DNA from: Lepisosteus oculatus
Lineage: Eukaryota > Chordata > Actinopteri > Semionotiformes > Lepisosteidae
Direction: 5' to 3'
Assembly (NCBI RefSeq): GCF_040954835.1
Contig: NC_090704.1
Coordinates: 43,404,979 to 43,468,978 of the forward strand
DNA: 64,000 nucleotides
Shown: positions 54,301 to 64,000 of the stretch, piece after piece
How the letters are laid out: every line of letters begins with the position of its first letter
How positions within the stretch are numbered: the stretch's first letter is position 1
Notes under the pieces: model-generated
Told to the model about the DNA's origin: nothing
Database searches by the model: none
What the model saw: only the letters and a program-made list of their open reading frames with translations
Position numbers and translations under genes: made by a program

Positions 54301-57300
54301 ATAATGTAACGTTTTCCTCACACGGGCAGGCTTAACAGTCAATCGTTCTTGACTGAATTTAAACTTTTTTTTAAGTTTAAGTCTAAACAGATCTTGGAAT
54401 GCCCTGCAGTACAAGTCAGCATTCAACCCAGTACGACAAATCTTATTTCTCCTGAATACAAGGAACTGGGATATTATTATTTAAATAATATTTTACACGC
54501 GTTCAGTGTTGATTACTAAAGCCCGTTTAAGTCTTCCTGTAGGCTCTACATTCACTCCCTCTTGCTAAATGAACGCAACGTTAGTCCTGTTCACAAACCC
54601 AATACGTTTTAACCGGAAAACAAACATAACGGAACGAATAAATACCACGAACAAAATCAAGATGTTTCATTTTATTTTCACAACATGTTTATAGCCAAAA
54701 ACGTAAATCGGACGACTGTAGTGGTTCTTTAATATATTTTCTACGACAATGTTGAGATTTGTTTCGGTTTATTTCAACGGGACAACGCTGTTCAGACACT
54801 TGTGAGATTTTTGCATTCGGGTTAGGAGTACAATTCCTGATATCCGTCTGTTGATCGATTATTGGAGTGGAGCAGGTTAAATATTTTTTATCACACAATT
54901 CTTTTTGCACCAGATAATCCTGAAATTAACTGTTACGTAAAGTCGGTTGATTGCGCACTGTTTTTTTCGCAAATAAGACTCCCCAGTTTTTTTTTCGATT
55001 TTAAATACAACTATACCTAATGAAGTACTCCTAGATTATGATATATATATATACTTTAATATTATACCAAAATAAATGCGTTACAGGTGAAAAAGTCCCG
55101 TGCCAGTATCAGCACGTTAAAACTCTTAACAGGGCAAGAGTGTTGCTCATATTCGATCAGTGACTTGTATCTAATGAGCTGTCATGTTGCCCGAGTCCAG
55201 CTCTTATCTGTTCCACTTCAATACAGTGCTGTAATTACATTTCAACGCGTTACCACAAAATGGAAGCTGATGTGTACAGTATAGTTATAATATGCACCTC
55301 GACTTGCCCTGTTTTAACACATTTCCACGGGTATATGTATTTAGGCTATGCGTTTTCCCTTGACCACTTCGTTTTACAAGATGCGACCGCCTGACCTCCA
55401 TTACACCTCGCAGAAGTGCTTTGTGAACAGGCCTGGCTAATATTTGATATCCTCGCAAAGCGTCTTACTATCGACTCCCCGACAAATAGAGTACAACATA
55501 AACCGAATGGCGTACATCTGTTTGCGGCGACTGAGGTCTCCAGGACATTAGCATTAAAATATAAGAGGCGGGTGGGACAGGGCTCGGAGTCCCTTTTCTA
55601 CATGACGAGACCGAGACAATCGCCACTGGCCTCAGAGGAGCGCCGAAAGAGGCGGCCGCGGTCCCAGCAGATGTTCTGACATCTCCCGCAGTTCCACCAC
55701 GAATGACCTTTGGTTTGATGTGTGGATACCTGCCAATCCTCCCGAAACTCGTGCCGAAAAGGGGGGTCATTCGGGACAAGAGATAACTTAGTTAACGTAA
55801 GTCAATATATTCATCACAGCCTCCCCGCATCAGGCTTTGAAGGCCCAAATCTAAACTCCCGAGAGCTCACCCGCGCGGCGTCCCATCCCGAAGAGCAGGT
55901 GCTGTCACTACAGGCCATTGAAAGTTTGCCGTCATTGCTGGGGAAGAGTCCTTTCCATTTTTGTCAGCGTGCATTCAAGTCAATAGTCAGTGACAGTGCA
56001 TGTCGTAATGAAATGAGTCGCTTGACGTCCTGGTTAATTCATTTTAACCCCCATTTTGCTTTTAAGAAGGCAGCGCATGAAGAAACAATCATGTCAATAT
56101 GTAATTTATCATTGCGTATGCTAGTATTATGTGCGCGTATTTGGGAGAAAGAAAACGCTTTGAAGTTTGCAGGGTTGAGTGAAATGCTCATTTTTGCCAG
56201 CGCTGGTTTAGCATAGCTTTGCCATCCTTGAGTAACAAAAATCCTAATACTAGTTATAATAGTCACGCTGGTGACAGAGGCCTGATAAAGGTTCATATCC
56301 ATTCCTCCTCTTGCAGTTATCAAAACTCGAAATATGAGCGTGACCATCTTTAATATTCTTGTGCCTGACGCAGACGGGTTATGATTAGTGAGCTATACAC
56401 TTTTAAAAACTATTTTCTTGACTCAGCAAAAGCTCTTATATAATACGAACTGACTCAGATTCGGAAGGTTATCGCACAAGGTTGCAAGAATACGAGTTGA
56501 GTCCCTGTGCCGGAATTGAAGTGTTTGTGAATATTTTATATTAATATAGTTGATTCTGGTATGGATTTCAAACTCTCCATCATGTGTCCGTGATGGCAAA
56601 AAATTAATAGATGTTAACAGTAAGCACCGTGCTTTGAGGGGGTTTATAAAGCTGGAAACAAAAGAAATCAAACAGTTGTTTGTTGCACACGAACCCATTT
56701 CTCCCCCTACGACATCTACGAGTCCTCGTTCATTTTAATATTTTTATAATTAGGAACTAGCGGAGCTATAAGCCCGTTTTCTATAAAAACTTTACACAGG
56801 AATCGCAATTATAAATACATAAGTGAATACACAACGCAGCTGGTGTTCCAAATTCTACAGATAAACCAAGTTTTTCTCCAAGGTGAAGAATTCTTTATAA
56901 TTTGAGGAGACACAGGATTTCGGACTCCCGATTGCTGGAGTTAGGAAGCCCTGGCGCGCAGCCTGTGATCGGATCATTTCGGCTGCTGACAATAATGACT
57001 CCCTGGCAAGCTGGAATACCGATGGTTTCTTTGATACATTAAAAAAAAAACATTTGAGCGACTAATGCAGCCAAACATTTTTGCTTTCAAAAAGTTAAAT
57101 TAATTTGAGTGGCTATATTGCATTTATGGCATACGTTCATTTCTTGGCAACTACTACCCATAACATAAGAAACAAGCAAGAACTCACCAATAGTATATCC
57201 AGGAATTTTTCAGCGGATTAATCTTCGTAAAAAGAGTGATCTTTTGCGGCAACACTCCGGTTCGTTGACCTTTTTGACTATATCTTTGCACATTAACACT

Positions 57301-59067
57301 GGTCACTGGGAAGCGCGCTAATATACAGTATATATATATATGTATTTTAAACATAACGTCATTTTTTGAAAATCATCCATTATTTTACACAAAAGGCCTC
57401 ACCGGCTGTCTAACTTGCACGATAGCGTCCCCCCCGAAAGTGACCATTTTCAGGTGATAACACAAATCCGTGCGAAAGGACGCGCAGTCCTCACCTCTCT
57501 CTGATGAATCCAGCTGCCCCCCACACATCCACATCGCCGGTTCAGCGACGCCTGTGTCAGAAGTAACTTTAGACACGATTGCCAAGGTCTCTGGAACGGA
57601 GGTAAAAGAACTTGGCAGGACTGAAACTAAGAGGCAGTTAAATCACTTAACGATACACACCAAGGCATGGTGTGGACAACACAACCACACACTACGTTTG
57701 CCCCAGTGACTTGGGCGAAACAGAAAACAATCTTGCAACACTGCAAAGGCGATGCTTGGACTTCTAGTGTTGCTATTGATATTGAATACAGAGACAGGTC
57801 GAGTCCTTTTTACGTGGCGACAGCTGGTAGCCTGCTCTGTTCCTGCTCCTTAGAGATGTGGAAAAAAATGTAAGGCAATCTATTCCGGACGTAGAGTTTA
57901 TGAGAAAATTACTCGGTCATATAAGAGAGAAGATGGCTAATCCTAACTCCTTTACATTGGTGAAATCCAGGAAAATGAATGTCGTAACTGGAGGGAAACT
58001 TGACCACAGATTAAATAGGGATAAATAACGCAAGAGATTCAATCAGACGTGGGCAGATGTTGAGGTAATTGTGAAATGAAATGGATATGGATCTGAAATG
58101 TTCAAAACACAAGCAGCCACGGATCCACATTCTTGTAGGATTTAATTGGACGCATTCAAGAATAACGAAGCGAAGCCACCGGTATTTGTTGTAGAAAGAA
58201 TAGTGATTCTTTAATTGGTTTGCAACACATTTGTTGCTCATAACTTTGTGACAAACGACAGCATTTTTACAGTATTCAGAACAAGCCCCCCGTTGCGTCC
58301 CCTACCTTAGCAAAGATCTGCCACAGCTGAGCCTCATCTGGGTTATTGAGGGCTGTCCTCACGTTCAAATGACATCATACAGCAATTACTTTCCCTTTCT
58401 ATTCAAGGGGTCTGCGTCCCTTTGAATTTCAGAACAGCCGAGTTGTAAGTCGGAACAAAATTACAAAACGAGAAGTGTTTTAGATATTAACCGTATATTG
58501 CCCAGCAGCTATTGAAATGACACGTCTGTGTGGAAATAGAAACAGTAGATGTTCACCAATATCGCAGAAGTTATTTTCTACGTTCAACTTAAAAAAAAAA
58601 CCTGTAAAAGCACGCGATTGACCAGTTATAATTCGAGCATACGTTGACGTTGATACACCAATCCCTTTTAGAAATCAGACTGGATACCCAGACATTTTCT
58701 TCAATGGCCAAACGAAAACATTTTTTACTTTGAACTTATGAACTGGACGTATGAAGTTTTTCTTTATAAATTAAAAAATGCTTTCAAACAGACGAAGCAC
58801 AGACCAAAGCAAAAAAAAAAAACACCGCATTGTTTCCCTTGATTTGTTTATAGACACTTCACTGGGTTTCAAGTGACTTCTTAAGCCTTCGTTCACCCCT
58901 CCCCAAGAAGACAGCACAGCTGCAAACCAGGGTCGGCAGACCAGCTAAGGCACTTCGAGGACGGCCTCTGGGTACAAAAGAGGCGGTGAGGACAGCCCCG
59001 ATTTCATTTAACGACGACAAGAACAACAAAACCCGAAACGCTCTCCGCGGACGCCTGGGCGCTCCAG
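51342..59067. other. Intergenic region between cox10 and hs3st3b1
   Basis: No gene is supported in these 7.7 kb. Frames such as 55722-56216 (164 codons, plus) and 55468-55779 (minus) show no recognisable family and probably reflect locally GC-rich DNA with few stop codons. The cox10 3' UTR should occupy the right edge. The nearest minus-strand poly(A)-like hexamers I see are ATTAAA variants at 58215-58210 and 58146-58141. The whole interval lies in the CpG-retaining domain, and hs3st3b1 upstream enhancers would be expected here. Confidence 0.55.
52914..52938. repeat. Heptamer tandem repeat (CCTGCTA)n
   Basis: The 7-bp unit CCTGCTA occurs three times in a row plus a partial fourth, with no mismatch. 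It is a short minisatellite-like tract in the upstream region of hs3st3b1. Confidence 0.9.
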
Positions 59068-59480
59068 TCAGTGGCTGGGAGCGGCGGCGGCCGAGTCCTC
59101 TTTGTCCCTGAGCGGCTTCTTGCAGGTGAGCATGAGCAGCAGTAACATGGGCAGGTGCCAGAGGCTGCAGAAGAAGAGCCGGCGCGCACTGCCGCGGCTG
59201 GCCTCCCGGTGGAAGCGGAACCCGAGGTAGCTGATGTAGAGGTTGATGGGCAGCGACACGAGGGGGAAGGCCCAGGTGGTGACGTCCAGGGCGGGGGCCA
59301 GGGCGGACAGGCCGACCAGCGCCAGGGCGTGCCGCAGCGCCACCCGGCGGCACAGGCCCGGGTGGGTGACGGACATCATGCGGTAGCCGCCTCGGGAGTA
59401 GTCCTCCCGCAGGTTCCAGCTGAGCGCGTTGAAGTGGGGGAACTGCCAGGAATACAGGAACCCTCCCAGCAGCAACGCAC
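59068..59480 (-). CDS. cox10: Protoheme IX (heme A) farnesyltransferase COX10, last coding exon
   Basis: This terminal exon encodes 136 residues plus two bases of a split Gly codon, ending with TGA. COX10 is a UbiA-family multi-pass protein of the inner mitochondrial membrane. It farnesylates heme B to heme O, the first step to heme A for cytochrome c oxidase. The exon contains the conserved segment [14 protein letters not shown] and then [13 protein letters not shown], the second conserved acidic region. Four hydrophobic helices follow, including [17 protein letters not shown] and [19 protein letters not shown], with a short polar tail. The acceptor TTCCTGTTCCCAG lies just above 59480, and the join to the preceding exon reads [16 protein letters not shown], as in vertebrate COX10. 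It is strongly GC-rich relative to the flanks, and a run of other-frame ORFs here is shadow. The hs3st3b1 start is 8.2 kb downstream on the same strand. Confidence 0.95.
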
Positions 59481-60374
59481 CTGGGAACAGGAAGACAAGC
59501 CCCAGCCAGAGTCAGGCCAATTGTCTGCATTGTTTCTTCAGCACAGTGATCAACATTTTGGCGATTTTTGTTTTATCTTTAAATTTACACTTGCCAACTG
59601 TTTCTTGTATTTTCTGTGCAGCTATCAGCTCCCCTTACAGCCGCAAATCCTGCACCACAGGGGGAGAATATGGACCTCTTCTGATTCACTGTGAGCTCCG
59701 TGGAGCCCTACAGGAGAGCTGGCCACCGATTGGAGGAGTGGCATCCCACTAAGATCACTTCAAGGTTATGGGCCACCCACTCCCTGGAGTCACTGTGGTG
59801 CAGCAAACTGAGCGGTCACTGGATGATTTGTGGCTATCCAATCCCAGGGTGCAGCAGCATTGTGAGGGGGAATCGGGTCAGGTCCAGTGGTCACAGAGGT
59901 CAGATACACTCTGAACAAACACATTTATGTAACTGGAGTATTAGCAAATAAACAGTCTGCTTTCCTCCTCCAGCAAGTGGAAATAAAAAAAAACTGAAAA
60001 TACAGAAATACAGAAAAGAAAGCGGATGTCTTCTTTTCCTGGTGTGCTCCAATTATGCCAGAACACCCTGGTTACTTAATTCTGTTTTTTTTTGCCAAGA
60101 TTTAAAGAGAAACCAGGAGTTCCAATGCATGTCAACGACAAGAATGCAGCATTTTATTAGAGTATTAACAACGTTGTAGTTTGGATTCAAAAACAGACAT
60201 GTGACTCTTGAGTTTCCGAACTTGTAATCCACGTCACCTAACAGATGTGTGCATGGTAACTATGTACAGTTTGAGAAATAACTTTAATGGAGCTCTTCCT
60301 TTACCCCTTGTCCCCTTGAGACCTTTTCAAGGGTCGGACTCGGGGTTTGTGGTGCAGGCCAGCGTGTGTGAAAT

Positions 60375-61108
60375 TAGTGCTGGGCGATAATTCGATAACG
60401 ATAATTATCACAATATAATTTTCCGCAATATCATTTTTACAAAAGTTCGATAAATGTTCGATATATATGTTTATGCTCTGCGCATGCGCACAAAATACTG
60501 CGCGAGTGTGCGTGCGTGTTGCAGACTGGGCTGCTAACGTGGTGGTGTTTACCCACACGGTGGTGGCTGATAGGATTGTAGTTAAGAGTGGAGAAATGAG
60601 AGACACTGAAGCAAATGTAGTGCTGCCAACGACCAGCTCGAAGGACGATGACATCGGTGACAGAAAAGGTCATTCAACTTCGGTAATTTGGAGATATTTT
60701 GGCTTTTTACGATCAGACCTAAAACAGAGCACTTTAAACTTTGCAGTCTGTCTGAGCCATCTTCTATGTGTGTTTTATCACAGTGCAGTATTTAATTTTT
60801 CTATTAAGATATTTATTTTGTAAATTTTACTCATGCATATTTTGACATAAAAAAAGACTTGAATACTCTCTACCTCAGATTTGTTCAATGTTTCTGCTGT
60901 TTGGCAAGTGTTTGTTGTGTTCTTAAAATAAAGAGTTGTTTAATTGACCAATTAACTGTCTGGTTTCTTCAACTTTCAGTCAGGAGAAAAAATCTGCCTT
61001 TAAACTTGAAAGAAATAATGATTTGACATGTATCGTGATAATTATCGATATCGACCAATATGACATTTTTTATCGTGATAATGTTTTTGGCCATATCACC
61101 CAGCCCTA
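60375..61108 (+). mobile_element. Internally deleted hAT DNA transposon
   Basis: The 734-bp element has terminal inverted repeats TAGTGCTGGGCGATA (60375-60389) and TATCACCCAGCCCTA (61094-61108); the ends match at 13 of 15 positions. It is flanked by a perfect 8-bp target-site duplication TGTGAAAT (60367-60374 and 61109-61116), diagnostic of the hAT superfamily. Subterminal CGATAATTATCA motifs mirror each other near both ends. The interior keeps the start of a BED-finger transposase gene and a 3' part with AATAAA, while the catalytic region is missing. It is therefore non-autonomous. It lies in the last cox10 intron, antisense to cox10. The intact duplication suggests a moderately recent insertion. 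Confidence 0.9.
60596..60823 (+). pseudogene. Truncated BED-finger hAT transposase remnant
   Basis: From the internal ATG at 60596 the frame reads MRDTEANVVLPTTSS, then SVIWRYFGFLRSDLKQSTLN and FAVC, and runs out into noncoding sequence by 60823 (75 codons). The W-x-Y-F-G-F...S-D...C order is the N-terminal part of a BED zinc finger as in ZBED and hAT transposases. The finger is broken: where the family has Cys-x2-Cys, Phe replaces the first Cys (FAVC), and the His ligands, catalytic DDE residues and dimerisation region are all absent. It is not expected to encode a working protein. Confidence 0.75.
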
Positions 61109-62987
61109 TGTGAAATGCGTGGTAAAGGGCTGAATTTTTTTTTTTAAACGATCCACAACTTTCCGTCCCTCCATTTTCCAAACATCGTCACGGCAACGGC
61201 CGGCGCCGGACACACCCCAAACCCCGTGCCCGGCGTGGCCTCTGCGGTAGGGTTCGCAAAGCGTCTACCGGCGCCTGCAAATTCCTCAGGCCGCTAACCA
61301 GGCAGGAAGAAGCCATAAAAGGATGGAAACCGTCTCGTGTTTCACATCCTGTATATACAGCAAACAGAAGAGGTGCTACAGGGATAGGGATGGATTCTAA
61401 AACAATGCTGCCAGAAAACCATACAAATCCAGCAGTTTAAATTTGACAGATGGCAAACACGGGCTTTTATCTTGTTTGTTCCCCTTGGGCTATGTAAGTC
61501 CATAAATCCCTAAAAAATACGGACGCAGGAAGTATTGGCACAACTTCAGCATGTATGGAAGAAAGGCAATTCTCAAGCATCTACTTGCACCAATAAGAGT
61601 GTTTGGGGAAACTCAATGAATGCCACTAATCAACTGTTAATCAATTACAGGCTAGGGATATTTTAAGTAATATGTGATATTACTTTCAAGGTATGAAGCC
61701 ACAGAGAGGGGTAAAAGAATATATATAATACTTCATAACCACCAGCTCTCAGTGTCATCGAGGATTTGAAGATTCTCTTCATTTTCAGGAAAACACAGAA
61801 TGAGAGCACGTGTACTTGAGTTTGATACATGCCCAGCCACTGCTCTGCTTCATAAACGCAAGGCAAAGGCAACACCACCTCAATCTGCACTCTGATTATT
61901 TTGGCTGAAGAGCTACAATTATTTTTAACTTTCCGTTCTGCTGATATGAATGTAGCTATGTTGATAATGATTTTATAATTTCAGAATTACACTGTATTTG
62001 CTTGGAATAGTCTAGATTACTATGTAAAAAAACAACACTCTTATCTCTCTACATGTTTAGATGTCCAAAAATAGGACCATTCAAGATCAGAATCTATTTA
62101 ATAAACTTGTGTTTGCCTGCTCTTCAGATGACTGGTGACAGACAAACAGTGAATTCGCAGTCACCATAACATCTACTTGAATTTTTTACAGGGAATAACC
62201 TCTTGCATTCCTTCTTCCAGGCCCACTTGCTTCTTTGAACCTAATAAAGGCAATAAATTAAAGGAGTTGCTCAACTATTTAGAAACATAAGACAGTAAAT
62301 TAAGTAATGTTTAATCAGAACTAGGCTTTGATCAGCTCTTTTCCTGCTACACTGGTATCGAGAGATTCCAAGGCCCTGGGATTTTTTTCCTCATGTTCTG
62401 TTTCTGTGCAAGATCCAAGCGCCCCTTAATCAGCCTGTGTGAGAGTGAAGGCAAAATGAAGCACTGCAATTAGGGGGGTTTCCCAAGGTGGCCAATTAGG
62501 ATTTCCCAACAGCAATTACTAAAGTGAAGGATATTCACAGCAAAATGAAATGTTTCAGATTAAAATATATGAGCCTACACTTTAAGAAAAATGGCAACAC
62601 ACACAAATCTTTGAGCTCACCATATCTGTATGGGTTATACACCCTGGGATGCATTGCAGATCTGTGATTTAGAAACTACTAATCTTTCTTGCATTAAAGC
62701 CATGAAGGTAATGCATTGCATTACCCATGCAGCTGAGCACTGTCAGTGCAGGGAAGAGCAGACGCCACCTCCTGTTGTTAACTTCCTTTCATTGTACGAG
62801 TGGATGGCGAGGATCATGGCTTGTCTACTGAGACACTGCTGGGTGGGAGGTTTGGTAAACCATCAGCCCCTGCACTTGTTACCCTCACTGAATGTTGGAA
62901 GAGCGTTAATGCACGTTTGGATTCTATTTTTAAGGGTCTGTACATCTGCAACGCTCCACCTATGGCGTGTTGGGAACTCTGACCTAC

Positions 62988-63220
62988 CTGTGTCCAGGGA
63001 GCCCGTGGCTGCCGTCCAGCCCATGACGGGAGGGATGGCCCCCACGATCGACCCCACCCAGGTGTTGGAGATGCTCAGCCTCTTCAGGGGGGTGTAGCAG
63101 CAGGTGTAGAGGAAGATGTTGAAGGCCCCCAGAGCACCGGTCAGCGGGTTCACGGCCAGGGTGAGCAGGGCGATGCCGGGGATGGCACAGGCGGCCGCGA
63201 AGGAAACTGCGTGGAGCGGG
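62988..63220 (-). CDS. cox10: COX10, penultimate coding exon
   Basis: This 233-bp exon encodes 77 complete codons, plus one base of a split Ser codon at its start and one base of a split Gly codon at its end. The product is [20 protein letters not shown] followed by [40 protein letters not shown] and [18 protein letters not shown]. These residues form three membrane helices of the UbiA core and the cytochrome c oxidase farnesyltransferase signature YTPLKR...[14 protein letters not shown]. The acceptor CCTCTCAG precedes 63220 and the donor is G|GTAGGTC at 62988/62987; both phases match the next exon. By human gene structure this is exon 6 of 7. Earlier exons, including the mitochondrial targeting region and the first Asp-rich motif, lie past base 64000. 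I see no disabling change. Confidence 0.95.
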
Positions 63221-64000
63221 CTGAGAGGCACAGCAAGAAGGGGAAGGGAGGTCAGAGCCGGAAGGACGAGGCGACCTAGAGAGAGAGCCGCCGTGCACAC
63301 GGTACTGTGGCACCCACATGGGCTGGATCTGCTACACATCTCTCCACATTGGTGCTTTCTAAATTTAACAAGCACACACGACTTCGGCAAGAAATGGCAG
63401 GATGTTTGGAGAAAAAAAAAAAGTATTGCGCAATTTGTTTAGGTGTTGAGTTTTGACATAGAAAATGTGGCTTGCTTAGCGAGCGGCGGCTTTACACGGA
63501 ACACAGGCTGATGTGTTTGGCACAGAAACCGCATCCCCACCCCCCCGCTGACATACACACATGAAAAAAAACAAACACTTTGAACATCAACCCCGAAAGT
63601 TGTGCATATAAGCAGGCAGTTAATAATTAACACAGCTCTCCGCGTCCTGCAGAGTTCCTGTTGACAGTTGCGAGAGCTCAGCTGGGGCAGATGGGTATCT
63701 GGCTCCTCTGCCAGACAGGCCAAGGTGCTGAGGGATGTAACCTCCGAGGCCCCCCGATCCTCTCCCTCCCCCCCAGCAGGGCAGCTACCTCTTTTCTGGC
63801 CATGAATAGACCATTGCCAAACCGAGAAGCAGCCGAATCAGCCAGAGCTCACTGGGTGAGCTCAGAGGAAGGGATGCTTTTGCATATCATATGTTTCATT
63901 TTTCCCCCAAGGATGACCATTTTTAGATAGAAAACTGAAAAGGCATTTTTACATCAACACAAGTGGTCATTCTGATAAAATAATTGTTACTCCCTCAGAG
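63221..64000 (-). other. cox10: cox10 upstream intron (partial)
   Basis: The rest of the window continues into the intron before the penultimate cox10 exon. No further cox10 exon is recognised: none of the residues expected from the preceding exon (the NMxRTxxRPL region) appear on the minus strand here. C-rich tracts occur near 63538-63546 and 63765-63775. Nothing else can be supported. Confidence 0.7.

Larger units (their letters stand above)
59481..62987 (-). other. cox10: cox10 last intron (3.5 kb)
   Basis: The intron is bounded by the donor ACAG|GTAGGTC (62987) and the acceptor CCCAG|GTGCG (59481). It contains the hAT element at 60375-61108, a CpG-rich patch at 61180-61290, and otherwise unremarkable AT-rich sequence. 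A stretch at about 59640-59950 looks like an old dispersed repeat, but I cannot name it. No nested gene is supported. Confidence 0.85.

Noticed and set aside
55468..56216. Overlapping frames of 103 and 164 codons on opposite strands upstream of hs3st3b1
   Set aside because: No motif, and opposite-strand openness suggests locally CpG/GC-rich sequence rather than a gene.
58859..59530. 223-codon minus-strand frame and a 179-codon plus-strand frame (59155-59694) over the last cox10 exon
   Set aside because: Both are Pro/Arg/Gly/Glu-rich shadow frames of the GC-rich exon and run across its splice boundary. The cox10 frame matches the known protein.

Overview
This window is vertebrate nuclear DNA, most likely from a ray-finned fish. 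The signs are sparse genes split by long introns, an AT-rich background low in CpG, tRNA-derived SINE and LINE-like fragments of fish type, and a hAT DNA transposon. A non-teleost such as a gar or bowfin is my guess from the look of the repeats and is not proven. There is no operon, CRISPR array, phage or other prokaryotic feature, and I found no convincing new multi-gene system.

Two protein-coding genes can be supported, both on the minus strand. (1) A complete two-exon heparan sulfate 3-O-sulfotransferase gene, hs3st3b1-like. Exon 1 is 50257-50828, exon 2 is 29155-28537, the intron is about 21.1 kb, and the product is 396 aa. (2) The last two coding exons of cox10 (heme A farnesyltransferase), 63220-62988 and 59480-59068; its earlier exons lie beyond base 64000. 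The order cox10 then hs3st3b1 on one strand matches human chromosome 17p12 and supports the B1 rather than A1 assignment. The two proteins are functionally unrelated (mitochondrial heme A synthesis and Golgi heparan sulfate modification), so their linkage is synteny rather than a shared pathway.

Layout: 1-26 kb has no gene I can support. It holds a tandem pair of about 0.4-kb repeats (5.1 and 7.0 kb), SINEs (6.5 and 17.9 kb) and other dispersed repeats. 26.0-28.5 kb is a probable 3' UTR ending in a cluster of poly(A) signals. 28.5-50.8 kb is hs3st3b1; its intron carries a local 247-bp duplication, a 26-bp perfect palindrome and an internal CpG-retaining block. 50.8-59.07 kb is the promoter and intergenic space. 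59.07-64 kb is the 3' part of cox10, with a 734-bp hAT transposon in its last intron.

The most interesting non-genic signal is a domain of roughly 12-14 kb (about 45.6-59 kb) around the hs3st3b1 first exon. It keeps CpG dinucleotides at several times the density of the rest of the window despite being AT-rich, as expected for a germline-unmethylated 'methylation valley' at a developmentally regulated gene.
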